Assembly: GCF_050314255.1 (NCBI RefSeq)
Contig: NZ_JBNPMZ010000012.1
Location: 30,264 to 94,263, forward strand
Length of the DNA stretch: 64,000 nt
Direction: 5' to 3'
Source: Claveliimonas sp034178805
Lineage (GTDB): Bacteria; Bacillota; Clostridia; Lachnospirales; Lachnospiraceae
Shown: one piece after another, positions 9,675 to 17,973 of the stretch
Numbering within the stretch: the stretch's first letter is position 1
How the letters are laid out: the number at the start of each line of letters is the position of its first letter
The notes under the pieces: model-generated
Databases searched by the model: none
What the model saw: the letters and a program-made list of their open reading frames with translations, nothing else
Told to the model about the DNA's origin: nothing
Translations under genes and position numbers: made by a program

Positions 9675-12191
9675 ATGAGAGCAACAGTAAAGAGGATATT
9701 GGCTATTATTCTGATTCTTACGATGGTTCAATTTCCGGGCATTAGAGTTGAGGCAGAGGAAATCATAGACAATCAGAATACGGGGCGCATTGAAGAGACA
9801 TTTATTAATCCTTTATATGATGATGTCATAAGTGAAGAGGATCTGGTTAGTGCCGATGAATCTTCGTTTATCGAGGCGTATGCTGAAGAAGAGTATTCCT
9901 CTTCCATAGAGGAATGTGCTGCTCAGCTCCGGGAAGGAATGAAACAAAGAATAGAAAGCATTAAGGTCTATTATCAGGTTCCTGAATATGAGGGAGGATA
10001 TGCGAAACAATTATTGGATCTGGCAATGATGCATACAGGAAATCCGAGTGAAGGAGATTACATAAAATGGCAGTACGGGGGCTGTAAAGCAAGTACAAGT
10101 TATTTTACAGACGATACTGGTATGTGTTGTATGACAATAACATTTACATGTACTTATTATACTACTGGGGAACAAGAATCTGTTCTGGATGAAAGAATAA
10201 ATGAAGTGCTTGCAGAACTAAATGTGTATGAAGCAGATGACTATGAGAAGGTGCGGGCAATATATGATTATGTCTGTACTCATGTAGAATATGATTATGA
10301 AAATGACGATGATTATAAACTAAAATATACAGCCTATGCGGCTTTGATAAATGGAAAAGCAGTCTGTCAGGGATATGCATTATTATTTTATAGGATGACA
10401 TTAGAACTTGGTGTTGATAATCGATTGATTCCGGGAACAGGTAATAATGGAGCGCATGGATGGAATATTGTAAAACTTGGAAAGTATTATTACAATGCCG
10501 ATACTACATGGGATTGTAATAAGGAAGAATATCAGTACTTTTTGAAATGTGATGAAAATTTTAGAAATCATACACGTGATAAAGAATATTCTACGGAAGA
10601 ATTTTATAGTGTTTACCCGATGGCAGGAAAGGATTATAAACGCGCGGAAAAAATAGAATTAGATCGATCATCCTGTGAAATAAATATTGGTGAAAGTTTT
10701 CAGTTGACGGCTGTTTGTGATCCGGCTCCGGAAAGTCAGAGTGAGATTGAGTGGAGGAGTGACAATGAAGAAGTTGCGGCTGTTGACGAGAATGGAATTG
10801 TGACTGGAAATTCAAAAGGAACAGCTGTTATTACAGCTTGTTATGGCGACAAAGAGGCAAAGTGCAATGTGAATGTCAAAAATATATGTCCTTCAACCGA
10901 ACATGATTATAAAGCAGAGTGGGACTGGACTGAAGCAGAAGGTGAAGTACCATATAAAGCAATACTGACGCTTACATGCTCTAAATGTGAAGATAGACAG
11001 ACAGTTGTCGGAGAAGTTAAGTTAGAAAGTAAGAAAGAAGTAACCTGTACGGAAGATGGAGAGAATATATATTCAGCAACCGCAGAGTATGGAGAAAAAG
11101 CATACAATAGTGAGAAAACTGTAGTCAACAAAGCAACCGGTCATAAGTTTGGCGAGTGGGAAGTTAAGATTGAGCCAACAGAGTCTAAAGAAGGACTCGA
11201 GATAAGAACCTGTGAAGTATGTAAAGCGCAGGAAGAGCGTACAATTGGAAAAAAATCTAATGTAAGCGTACTCTACAAGACACACATCCAGACTTATGGA
11301 ACAGAGCCAGAGTGGAAATCTAACGGAGAACTCAGTGGAACATCCGGAGAAGGTAAGAGACTGGAGTCTATCAGAATTAAATTAGATAACAATGGTGTTT
11401 ACGAAGGTGGTATTGAGTATAGTACTCATGTACAGAGAGAAGGATGGCAGGATTGGAAAGAAAACGGTGCCATGAGCGGAACCGAAGGAAGTGGATTGAG
11501 ATTGGAAGCAATCAAGATCAGACTGACCGGAGATCTTGCTGAACACTATGATGTATACTATGCAGTACATGCGCAGTATTACGGATGGCTTAACTGGGCT
11601 AAGAATGGCGAGGTTGCCGGAACAGCAGGACAGAGCAAGAGACTGGAAGCAATTAAGATCATTCTGGTTGCCAAAGGTGGAGATGCACCGGAGAAGATCG
11701 GTACAGAAGATCGCTGCTACGTTCATTATTATGTAGGATACAGAACCCATGTACAGACTTATGGGTGGCAGGATTATGTATATGACGGAGCAATGAGCGG
11801 AACATCCGGAGAAAGCAAGAGACTGGAAGCAATCAACATTAAGCTGATGAATCAGGAATACGATGGAGATATCGAGTACCAGACTCATGTACAGACCTAT
11901 GGATGGGAACCGAAATGGAGCAAGAATGGTGCTTTAAGCGGAACATCCGGAGAAGGTAAGAGACTAGAAGCAATCAGAATCAGACTGACGGATGAGATGG
12001 CAGAGAAGTATGATGTATACTATCGTGTACATGCGCAGTATTACGGATGGCTTGGCTGGGCAAAGAATGGCGAAGAGGCCGGAACTGCAGGATTCGGAAA
12101 GCGTCTGGAAGGTATTGAAATCGTACTGGTAGAGAAAGATGGAAAGGCACCAGAGAATTCTGGTGAAAAGAAAGCATTTATTTCTCAATAA
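9675..12191 (+). CDS. Secreted transglutaminase-like protein with Ig-like domain and ChW repeats
   Basis: An 838-aa protein with a signal peptide (residues about 1-28, ending VEA). A transglutaminase-like core spans about residues 180-300 with Cys231 (AVCQGYAL), His261 (GAHGWNIV) and Asp276 (YYNADTTWD) as the likely triad. A bacterial Ig-like (Big_2) module follows at about 325-400 (VTGNSKGTAVITA). Next come one copy of the Cys-rich ATCTEDG-type module and six ChW repeats that are nearly identical to those of the preceding gene. It lies 134 bp behind that gene beyond a terminator, so it is probably transcribed separately. It looks like a short paralogue; substrate and reaction are not known. 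Confidence 0.85.
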   Translation: MRATVKRILAIILILTMVQFPGIRVEAEEIIDNQNTGRIEETFINPLYDDVISEEDLVSADESSFIEAYAEEEYSSSIEECAAQLREGMKQRIESIKVYYQVPEYEGGYAKQLLDLAMMHTGNPSEGDYIKWQYGGCKASTSYFTDDTGMCCMTITFTCTYYTTGEQESVLDERINEVLAELNVYEADDYEKVRAIYDYVCTHVEYDYENDDDYKLKYTAYAALINGKAVCQGYALLFYRMTLELGVDNRLIPGTGNNGAHGWNIVKLGKYYYNADTTWDCNKEEYQYFLKCDENFRNHTRDKEYSTEEFYSVYPMAGKDYKRAEKIELDRSSCEINIGESFQLTAVCDPAPESQSEIEWRSDNEEVAAVDENGIVTGNSKGTAVITACYGDKEAKCNVNVKNICPSTEHDYKAEWDWTEAEGEVPYKAILTLTCSKCEDRQTVVGEVKLESKKEVTCTEDGENIYSATAEYGEKAYNSEKTVVNKATGHKFGEWEVKIEPTESKEGLEIRTCEVCKAQEERTIGKKSNVSVLYKTHIQTYGTEPEWKSNGELSGTSGEGKRLESIRIKLDNNGVYEGGIEYSTHVQREGWQDWKENGAMSGTEGSGLRLEAIKIRLTGDLAEHYDVYYAVHAQYYGWLNWAKNGEVAGTAGQSKRLEAIKIILVAKGGDAPEKIGTEDRCYVHYYVGYRTHVQTYGWQDYVYDGAMSGTSGESKRLEAINIKLMNQEYDGDIEYQTHVQTYGWEPKWSKNGALSGTSGEGKRLEAIRIRLTDEMAEKYDVYYRVHAQYYGWLGWAKNGEEAGTAGFGKRLEGIEIVLVEKDGKAPENSGEKKAFISQ

Positions 12192-12203
12192 ACATAGAAA
12201 ACG

Positions 12204-12237
12204 GGGTCTGATCAATTCAGACCCTTGATTTTTCTTT
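12204..12237 (+). terminator. Rho-independent terminator
   Basis: A GGGTCTGA/TCAGACCC stem followed by TTGATTTTT lies directly downstream of the second ChW gene. Confidence 0.85.
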
Positions 12238-12283
12238 CTGTAAATGGTAGAATAATAAAGCTAAAGAGCAGATAATTGATAAT

Positions 12284-12323
12284 GTCCTGTTAGTTTAACG
12301 GATAAAACAAGCGCCTCCTAAGG
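12284..12323 (+). pseudogene. Truncated tRNA-Arg(CCU), 5' half only
   Basis: The 5' acceptor strand (GTCCTGT), a good D-arm (GTTT/AAAC around AACGGATA), the 5' anticodon strand AGCGC and a CTCCTAA loop with anticodon CCU are all present. The sequence then leaves the tRNA pattern: the expected GCGCT strand, the T-arm and the matching ACAGGAC acceptor strand are missing. The break lies just 3' of the anticodon loop. The intact tRNA-Arg downstream shares the bases CGCCTCCTAAG at the same place. Confidence 0.7.
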
Positions 12324-12364
12324 TTGCGTTACAACGGCCACCTCAAAAAAAACTAAATAAGGGA

Positions 12365-12393
12365 TTGCAGTTCGACTTTGATCGGGCTATAAT
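12365..12393 (+). promoter_or_regulatory. tRNA promoter
   Basis: TTGCAG, a 17-bp spacer and a perfect TATAAT lie 14 bases before the first base of the intact tRNA-Arg. Confidence 0.8.
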
Positions 12394-12407
12394 CATATAT
12401 CAGACAC

Positions 12408-12484
12408 GTCCATATAGCTCAGCTGGATAGAGCACACGCCTCCTAAGCGTGGGGTCGGAGGTTCAAATCCTCTTATGGACGCCA
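12408..12484 (+). tRNA. tRNA-Arg (anticodon CCU), CCA encoded
   Basis: A perfect 7-bp acceptor stem (GTCCATA/TATGGAC), D-arm (GCTC/GAGC), anticodon stem CACGC/GCGTG with loop CTCCTAA (anticodon CCT), T-arm GGAGG-TTCAAAT-CCTCT, discriminator G and an encoded CCA give a complete cloverleaf. It borders the conjugative element and is therefore a plausible integration site, but no second copy of its 3' end was found in the window. Confidence 0.95.
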
Positions 12485-12493
12485 GTGAACAAC

Positions 12494-12530
12494 GCCGAAA
12501 GCCTTTGTTTTCAAGGGTTTTCGGCTTTTC
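12494..12530 (+). terminator. Terminator behind tRNA-Arg
   Basis: A GCCGAAA/TTTCGGC stem extended internally by CCTT/AAGG is followed by a T-run, just downstream of the CCA end. Confidence 0.8.
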
Positions 12531-12645
12531 TTATATAAAAAGCTACGAAAAAGCTCTTTCACTGTATGAGATAAAATTCTACTCCAAAATTTGATTTTTG
12601 ACAACCCCTCCAGAATCGAACGGTTGTTATAAGACAAAATCGCCA

Positions 12646-12736
12646 GCTAATTTTTAGCAGAAAACGGGCTGTTCTTGCTAATGAAAATGCCCTTCCTGCT
12701 AATCAGCCCCAAAATCGTGCCAAAAATCCAGCTAAT
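12646..12736 (+). repeat. Phased GCTAAT repeats near the ICE left end
   Basis: GCTAAT occurs at 12646, 12677, 12698 and 12731, each with a C/T-rich 5' flank. Spacings of 31, 21 and 33 bases are close to three, two and three helical turns, putting the copies on about the same DNA face. The rest of 12531-12800 shows no gene. The repeats could be binding sites for the Rep, ParB or excision proteins of the element; which one is not known. Confidence 0.4.
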
Positions 12737-12804
12737 CAAAAAAGGCGGATGTTTTGAATACCATGCAGTTATAGCAGATAAAATTAAATATCGTTATGTA
12801 CATA

Positions 12805-12851
12805 GAGCGTCTATTTGCCCCGCATTGGGGATGGATAGGCGCTCTTTTTTT
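12805..12851 (+). terminator. Hairpin terminator or attenuator before the first ICE gene
   Basis: A GAGCGTCTAT/ATAGGCGCTC stem with an inner GCCCC/GGGG pairing is followed by T7, 46 bases before the TTG start of the next gene. It could end read-through from the host side or attenuate the ICE operon. Confidence 0.75.
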
Positions 12852-12896
12852 ATGCCCAAACCCATGGGCAAATACAAGAGATTGGAGGTGTTTTAT

Positions 12897-13121
12897 TTGA
12901 GCAAGCCTGTTTATACCGCAGACAAGCCGAGCGACTGTCATTACTGCTACTTCTGGACGAATGGCAGAAAGGGCTGCCGTCTGGGTAGAAATAATTGCTA
13001 CTACTTAATCTCTTTGCCGCCGAAACCCAAGTCGGAATGTGATGGCTGTCCCTATGGGCGAGATCACCCGTGCATTGGTTGGTGTACGAAGAAGGTTATG
13101 CGTGAAGTGGGGCTTCGTTGA
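12897..13121 (+). CDS. Small Cys-rich ICE protein
   Basis: A 74-aa protein read from TTG at 12897 (MSKPVYTADKP) because a strong GGAGGTG lies eight bases upstream. The open frame back to 12675 runs through a hairpin terminator and is not a credible N-terminus. It contains eight cysteines, including a CHYC pair, a CDGCPYG cluster and a CIGWC cluster, suggesting a small zinc-binding fold. It is the first gene of the ICE and is nearly contiguous with the next. I do not recognise a named function. Confidence 0.65.
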   Translation: MSKPVYTADKPSDCHYCYFWTNGRKGCRLGRNNCYYLISLPPKPKSECDGCPYGRDHPCIGWCTKKVMREVGLR

Positions 13122-13122
13122 T

Positions 13123-13257
13123 ATGGATGTGTATGAACAGGAATACCGCTTCTACTATTTTGCCCGATGTCCTTACGAAAAGACGGATACGACTTTCCGC
13201 AGCATTCCGCTGACAACAGAAAGTTTTCCGCAGAAAGAAGGTGGTGAAGCCGTGTGA
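13123..13257 (+). CDS. Small hypothetical protein (44 aa)
   Basis: The ATG lies one base after the stop of the Cys-rich gene, and the stop overlaps the GTG start of repA. Such tight packing supports translational coupling and a real gene. The product is polar with an aromatic N-terminal part (YRFYYFARCPY). No domain is recognised. Confidence 0.5.
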   Translation: MDVYEQEYRFYYFARCPYEKTDTTFRSIPLTTESFPQKEGGEAV

Positions 13258-14183
13258 GTTTTGATTATTTTTACGGTCAGCAATCCGATCTATTCACATT
13301 CTATCGAGTTCCGAAGGTGTTGTTCACGAACGAGAGGTTCTGGAATATTTCTGCCGATGCCAAGATGCTGTATGGCATTTTGCTTGACCGCATGAGCCTG
13401 TCTGCCAAGAATGGTTGGATAGATAAAAACGGTAGAGTGTATATCATTTTTACAATCGACGAAGCGAAGATGGCTCTGAACTGTGCTGAACAAAAGGCTA
13501 TCAAGCTGCTCAGTGAACTTGAGAAGAAAGCAGGATTGATTGAACGTAAGCGCCAGGGTTTGGGAAAGCCCAACCTGATCTATGTGAAGAACTTTATCTC
13601 TGCTGTGGATTCACAACTCTTGAATTGTGAAAATCACAATTCTGGAACAATGGAAATCACAACTCAAGAACTTCCGAAATCACAATGTAATAATACTGAT
13701 ATTAAAAATACTGAATTTAGTGATACTGATTCTATCTTTCCTTCCGGAAATGGTGGAATGATGGACGAGAATGACCGGTATCAAGAATACTTTGATTATT
13801 TCTCGGATCAGCTTAGTATGGATTTGTTGAAGAAGGATTACCCTTACGATTCCGAAATGCTGGATAACATTCTGGAGTTGATCGTTGAAACAGTTTGCAC
13901 GAAGCGACCGTTGATTCGCATTGGTGCAGAGGAGCGTCCGGCAGAAATTGTCCGCAGTCGGTTTATGAAACTGAATGCCGAACACATTCGATATGTTATG
14001 GACTGCTTCAAGGAGAACACCACAAAGATTAGAAATATCCGTCAGTATATGCTGACTACGATATACAATGCGCCGACGACAATAGACACCTACTACGATG
14101 CTCTTGTTCGGCACGATATGTCACACGGATATTTGGAAGGAGGATTTAAGAAATTGAAAATGAAGCGAGAGGAAGGAGAGTGA
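13254..14183 (+). CDS. repA: Replication initiator, RepA N-terminal family
   Basis: A 309-aa protein with a GTG start overlapping the upstream stop. Residues about 5-110 match the RepA_N replication initiator winged-helix pattern seen in Gram-positive plasmids and ICEs (FYRVPKVLF near the N-terminus, SADAKMLYGILLDRM, then GKPNLIYVKNF). A polar linker (about 120-165) and a C-terminal helical domain follow. With parA and parB directly downstream it forms a plasmid-like replication and partition module. A replicative phase for the excised ICE is inferred, not shown. Confidence 0.8.
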   Translation: MSFDYFYGQQSDLFTFYRVPKVLFTNERFWNISADAKMLYGILLDRMSLSAKNGWIDKNGRVYIIFTIDEAKMALNCAEQKAIKLLSELEKKAGLIERKRQGLGKPNLIYVKNFISAVDSQLLNCENHNSGTMEITTQELPKSQCNNTDIKNTEFSDTDSIFPSGNGGMMDENDRYQEYFDYFSDQLSMDLLKKDYPYDSEMLDNILELIVETVCTKRPLIRIGAEERPAEIVRSRFMKLNAEHIRYVMDCFKENTTKIRNIRQYMLTTIYNAPTTIDTYYDALVRHDMSHGYLEGGFKKLKMKREEGE

Positions 14184-14189
14184 CGATAA

Positions 14190-15017
14190 ATGTCGAAAAA
14201 AGCAACCATCATTGCGGTGGTCAATCAGAAAGGAGGCACTGGAAAGACCACCACCACCGAGAATCTGGGCGTTGGCTTGGCTCTTGAAGGAAAAAAGGTG
14301 CTTCTGGTAGACACCGATCCCCAGGCTTCCCTGACGGTCAGTTTGGGCAATCCCTGCCCGGATGATCTGTCTCCGACACTTTCCGATCTGATGGGAAAGA
14401 TTATGATGGAAAACCCTATTACTCCCGATGAAGGGATTCTTCATCATCCGGAGGGCGTTGATTTGGTGCCGTCCAACATCGAACTCTCAGGTATGGAGGT
14501 AGCACTGGTCAATGCCATGAGCCGGGAAACCATTCTCCGGCAATACCTGGATACAGTCAAACAGAATTATGATTACATTCTTCTTGACTGTATGCCGTCT
14601 TTGGGTATGCTGACCGTCAATGCGTTGGCAGCTGCCGACAATGTGCTGATACCGGTTCAGGCAGCATACCTTCCTGCAAAGGGTCTGGAACAGCTGCTTG
14701 GAACCATCAACAAGGTCAAGAGGCAAATCAACCCGAAACTGAGGATTGAAGGGATTCTTCTGACGATGGTGGACAGCCGCACCAACTACTCCAAAGACAT
14801 CAGCAATCTGATTCGGGAGAGCTACGGCGGAAAGCTGAAGGTTTACAAGACCGACATTCCCCGCTCTGTCCGTGCAGAGGAAATCAGCGCAGAGGGAACC
14901 AGTATCTTCAAGCATGATCCCAAAGGCAAAGTTGCCGAAGCCTATAAAATTCTGACGAAGGAGGTGTTAAACAATGCAGAAAAAAGGCGCAAACATCAGC
15001 TTGAAGGGGTACGATGA
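14190..15017 (+). CDS. parA: ParA family partition ATPase
   Basis: A 275-aa MinD/ParA-type ATPase. The deviant Walker A is KGGTGKTT (residues 14-21), the Walker A' is DTDPQASLT, and a switch/Walker B region reads YILLDCMPSLGML. Members bind nucleoid DNA as ATP dimers and move ParB-parS complexes. It starts six bases after repA and its end overlaps the start of parB by 44 bases. This implies one operon and stable inheritance of the excised circle. Confidence 0.9.
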   Translation: MSKKATIIAVVNQKGGTGKTTTTENLGVGLALEGKKVLLVDTDPQASLTVSLGNPCPDDLSPTLSDLMGKIMMENPITPDEGILHHPEGVDLVPSNIELSGMEVALVNAMSRETILRQYLDTVKQNYDYILLDCMPSLGMLTVNALAAADNVLIPVQAAYLPAKGLEQLLGTINKVKRQINPKLRIEGILLTMVDSRTNYSKDISNLIRESYGGKLKVYKTDIPRSVRAEEISAEGTSIFKHDPKGKVAEAYKILTKEVLNNAEKRRKHQLEGVR

Positions 15018-15900
15018 TATTTTCTCCACCGATCAATCCAGAGCTGAAGCCCAGCAGGAGCGTGTGCAGGAAATTCCGCTTTCTGAGCTACACCCCTTTG
15101 AGGGACACCCCTTCCGTGTGGTTGATGATGAAGAAATGATGAAAACGGCAGAGAGCGTCCGAGATTTCGGAGTTCTCACTCCTGCGATTGTCCGTCCTGA
15201 CCCCGACGGTGGTTATGAAATCGTTTCTGGTCACAGGCGGCACCGGGCATCGGAGCTTGCGGGTAAGGAAACCATGCCTGCGATTGTTCGTGACCTGGAC
15301 GATGATGCAGCCATTATTTTGATGGTTGATGCGAATTTGCAGAGGGAGAGTATCCTGCCGAGTGAAAGAGCATTTGCTTATAAGATGAAGCTGGATGCGA
15401 TTAAACATCAAGGTCAACGCACCGATTTAACTTCATCCCAAGTTGGGATGAAGTTGCAGGCAATGGATATAGTCGGTCAGGAGGCAGGAGAAAGCAGAAA
15501 TCAGGTACACCGTTATATCCGTCTGACCGAACTGATTCCGGAACTGCTGGATATGGTAGATACGGGTCAGATCAAATTCAATCCTGCGGTGGAGCTTTCC
15601 TATCTGGCAAGTGAAGAACAGAAGGATTTTCTTTCTGCAATGGATTATGCTCAAGCAGCTCCTTCCCTTTCGCAAGCACAGCGAATTAAAAAGCTCGCAC
15701 AGGAGGGCGAGTGTACGCTGGATGCGATGTGCGAGATTATGAATGAAATCAAGAAGGGAGAGCTGGACAGAGTAACCTTCAAAACGGATTCGTTGCGAAA
15801 ATACTTCCCGAAGTCCTATACCAACAAGCAGATGGAGGATAAAATCATTCAGCTTTTGGAGCAATGGCAGAAAAAAAGAGAAAAATCAATGGAAAGGTAA
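14974..15900 (+). CDS. parB: ParB/Spo0J-like partition protein
   Basis: A 308-aa protein. A ParB N-terminal nuclease-like domain spans about residues 30-125 (IPLSELHPFEGHPF, then YEIVSGHRRHRASEL with the conserved GHRR motif, and ANLQRESILPSERAFAYKM). A helix-turn-helix region follows (SRNQVHRYIRLTEL). ParB clamps on parS using CTP and stimulates ParA. The start lies inside parA; an AAGGAGG sits just before the ATG at 14974. No parS was identified with certainty. Confidence 0.9.
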   Translation: MQKKGANISLKGYDDIFSTDQSRAEAQQERVQEIPLSELHPFEGHPFRVVDDEEMMKTAESVRDFGVLTPAIVRPDPDGGYEIVSGHRRHRASELAGKETMPAIVRDLDDDAAIILMVDANLQRESILPSERAFAYKMKLDAIKHQGQRTDLTSSQVGMKLQAMDIVGQEAGESRNQVHRYIRLTELIPELLDMVDTGQIKFNPAVELSYLASEEQKDFLSAMDYAQAAPSLSQAQRIKKLAQEGECTLDAMCEIMNEIKKGELDRVTFKTDSLRKYFPKSYTNKQMEDKIIQLLEQWQKKREKSMER

Positions 15901-15908
15901 GGTAAAAA

Positions 15909-16436
15909 ATGTTTACACCCAAAAACATTCAGGGCGCTTTGGAAGAACTCTACGACCTTTGCGATCCTGATTATATGGTAGATATGCTCGTAAACTACAG
16001 TGAGGAGTTCGATGATATTTCTCCTGCGCTTCTGGCAAAGTCGTTTCAGAAAAATGCCGAGATGATTAGCGAGTATCGAGTATTGTCCTCTGCTGGTGAG
16101 GGTATCGACTATCAGGGAAAGGTACTTCTGAACAGCAGAGCCGTGCGGCTTCTGTCCTATGTAGAAGATATGAGCGGCGATGAAAAAGTTCGCACGATTC
16201 AGAGCAAGGAGCTGTGGTTAGCAGAAGATATGACATTCTATGTGGTGTCCTGTATGTCTACGATCACGATGGACAAGGAAGAAGCCATTTGTCTTAACGA
16301 ACACCGCAGCGTGGTTACTACGGTGGAATGCGAGGACGATATTTTCTTCGACATGGGTTCCCTGATTTGCGAACTGGACGATATTTGCTTGTTCGAGCTT
16401 TTAGCCGATGTGGATGCGACTATTTATGAACTGTAA
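15909..16436 (+). CDS. Hypothetical ICE protein (175 aa)
   Basis: An acidic 175-aa protein starting eight bases after parB in the same operon. It shows no signal peptide, membrane segment or recognisable motif; the centre is rich in beta-strand-like hydrophobic stretches and the C-terminus is strongly acidic and hydrophobic (ICELDDICLFELLADVD). Its position among conserved ICE accessory genes is the only clue. Confidence 0.55.
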   Translation: MFTPKNIQGALEELYDLCDPDYMVDMLVNYSEEFDDISPALLAKSFQKNAEMISEYRVLSSAGEGIDYQGKVLLNSRAVRLLSYVEDMSGDEKVRTIQSKELWLAEDMTFYVVSCMSTITMDKEEAICLNEHRSVVTTVECEDDIFFDMGSLICELDDICLFELLADVDATIYEL

Positions 16437-16490
16437 CAGGTTCATGGATGGTCGCTTTTCTTATTTCCAAAGAAACGGAGGTATCGAAAC

Positions 16491-17132
16491 TTGAAAGAAT
16501 ACGATGTGAAGATCACCGAAACCTTGGAGAAAACGGTTACGGTGCAAGCAGAATCTCACGATGCGGCAGAGGAACAGGTTAGAGCCGCTTATTACAATTC
16601 GGAGTACATTCTGGACTCCGAAAACTTTACCGGTGTTGCGTTCGGCACGACCGAGGAACGGGAGGTTCAGAAAGAACAGGCAGATACCATGAATGTGTTG
16701 CTGGTAAAGCCGTTCATGTATCCGCAGGCTGTGCAGATCGGCTGTGAGCTGGAGGATTTGCAGAAAGCCGTAGGTGGCGATATTGAGGCAACTTATCCGT
16801 TCAATGAGTCGGTTGCACTGGTGATGCACGACGAAGGTAAACTCGTAGGCAAAGAACTGAACCGTGCGCTGCGTGATGATGACGGCGATATTTATGACAT
16901 TATCGCCGGTGATTTTCTGGTTGTGGGATTGGGCGAGGATGATTTTTGTTCTCTGTCCCCGGAACTGATGAAGCAGTTTGAGGAACACTTTCATCAGCCT
17001 GAGACTTTTGTACGCATGGGGCGCAGCATTATGGCGCTTCCCCTGCCGGATGACATGGTGAAGAAAGAAGATGCACCTGTCAAAGCTGATTCGGTTCCCC
17101 ACAAAAGTAACCCTGACCGAGATGTTCTGTAA
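16491..17132 (+). CDS. DpnD/PcfM-like and DUF3846 two-part protein
   Basis: A 213-aa protein with a TTG start preceded by ACGGAGG. The N-terminal 60 residues (KITETLEKTVTVQAESHDAA...A...YILDSENF) match the DpnD/PcfM-like small domain found on conjugative plasmids. Residues about 68-165 match the DUF3846 pattern (LLVKPFMYPQAVQI, then DIIAGDFLVVGL). Neither has a firm biochemical role. It sits between parB and pcfB in an order typical of Tn1549-like elements. Confidence 0.65.
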   Translation: MKEYDVKITETLEKTVTVQAESHDAAEEQVRAAYYNSEYILDSENFTGVAFGTTEEREVQKEQADTMNVLLVKPFMYPQAVQIGCELEDLQKAVGGDIEATYPFNESVALVMHDEGKLVGKELNRALRDDDGDIYDIIAGDFLVVGLGEDDFCSLSPELMKQFEEHFHQPETFVRMGRSIMALPLPDDMVKKEDAPVKADSVPHKSNPDRDVL

Positions 17133-17142
17133 GGAGGTTCTT

Positions 17143-17454
17143 ATGCAAAGAAATTCGACGATTGGAGAGCTGATGGAGCGAAAGCGGATTCAGGATGGTG
17201 CCAAGGAGTACCAGGGACATACCTATATGGACTTGGCACGATTTGATGACGCCACCAAGCACATGATTATTTTCGATGTGCTGACCGATGAATCGCCTGT
17301 CGGTTGGAAAGGCGAAAGAAATCGCCTGTATTTGAGCGATGTGGGTTATCAGAAGGCTCTGGATAACCAGAAAGCTGGCAATATCAAGATTATCAGCCAT
17401 GCCGCAGTTGCCAAGGGCAATCTGTATTACGACCACAGAGATATGGCACGATAA
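17143..17454 (+). CDS. Hypothetical ICE protein (103 aa)
   Basis: Read from the ATG at 17143 (MQRNSTIGELMERKR), which has AAGGAGG seven bases upstream. The longer frame from 17071 would lie inside the previous gene and is not used. It is polar and soluble, and no motif is recognised. It belongs to the accessory operon before pcfB. Confidence 0.55.
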   Translation: MQRNSTIGELMERKRIQDGAKEYQGHTYMDLARFDDATKHMIIFDVLTDESPVGWKGERNRLYLSDVGYQKALDNQKAGNIKIISHAAVAKGNLYYDHRDMAR

Positions 17455-17490
17455 TCTGTTCACTCTACTGCTTGCAGGAGGTGATGAATC

Positions 17491-17973
17491 ATGCAGGAAG
17501 AAGTTGAAAACAGAACAGTAAACCTGGCGATCAGCACAACCAAGCTGACGGGGCGCACTATCATTGCCGGTATCCGCAAGTATTTGCAGCACCGGGAAAA
17601 AGTGAAGATGAAAAAGGCACGAGACCCTGCCGTTCATGGAAAGCAATCCGTGAAACAGCTTTTGGGACAGAATCAGGGTGCTACGAATGTTGAGATCGAC
17701 AAAGAGAGTATCCGTGATTTTGAAAAGCTCGCCAAGAAGTATGGCGTGGACTTTGCCGTAAGAAAAGATAAGTCCGTTGATCCTCCCCGGTTTCTTGTTT
17801 TTGTCCGTTCTAAAGATGCAGATGCTTTGGATGCAATCTGCAAGGAACATCAGGCAAGGGCATTAACCAAGAATGAAAAGCCGAGCGTTCTGGCGCAGCT
17901 GAAGAAGTTCAAGGAAATTGTCGCAGCGATTCCGAAGAAGGTTCGAGAGAAGAAACAGGAGCGTGATCTGTGA
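17491..17973 (+). CDS. PcfB family protein (DUF3801)
   Basis: A 160-aa protein with an N-terminal segment (NLAISTTKLTGRTIIAGI) and a central IDKESIRDFEKLAKKYGVDFAVRKD motif typical of PcfB/DUF3801, plus a basic C-terminus. PcfB homologues precede the VirD4-type coupling protein in Gram-positive conjugation operons, as here, where it overlaps the coupling gene by four bases. A helper role for the coupling protein is inferred from this linkage. Confidence 0.8.
   Translation: MQEEVENRTVNLAISTTKLTGRTIIAGIRKYLQHREKVKMKKARDPAVHGKQSVKQLLGQNQGATNVEIDKESIRDFEKLAKKYGVDFAVRKDKSVDPPRFLVFVRSKDADALDAICKEHQARALTKNEKPSVLAQLKKFKEIVAAIPKKVREKKQERDL

Noticed and set aside
12675..12896. N-terminal extension of the first ICE gene from ATG at 12675
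   Set aside because: It crosses a strong hairpin terminator at 12805-12851 and the GCTAAT repeats. The TTG at 12897 has the proper ribosome site.
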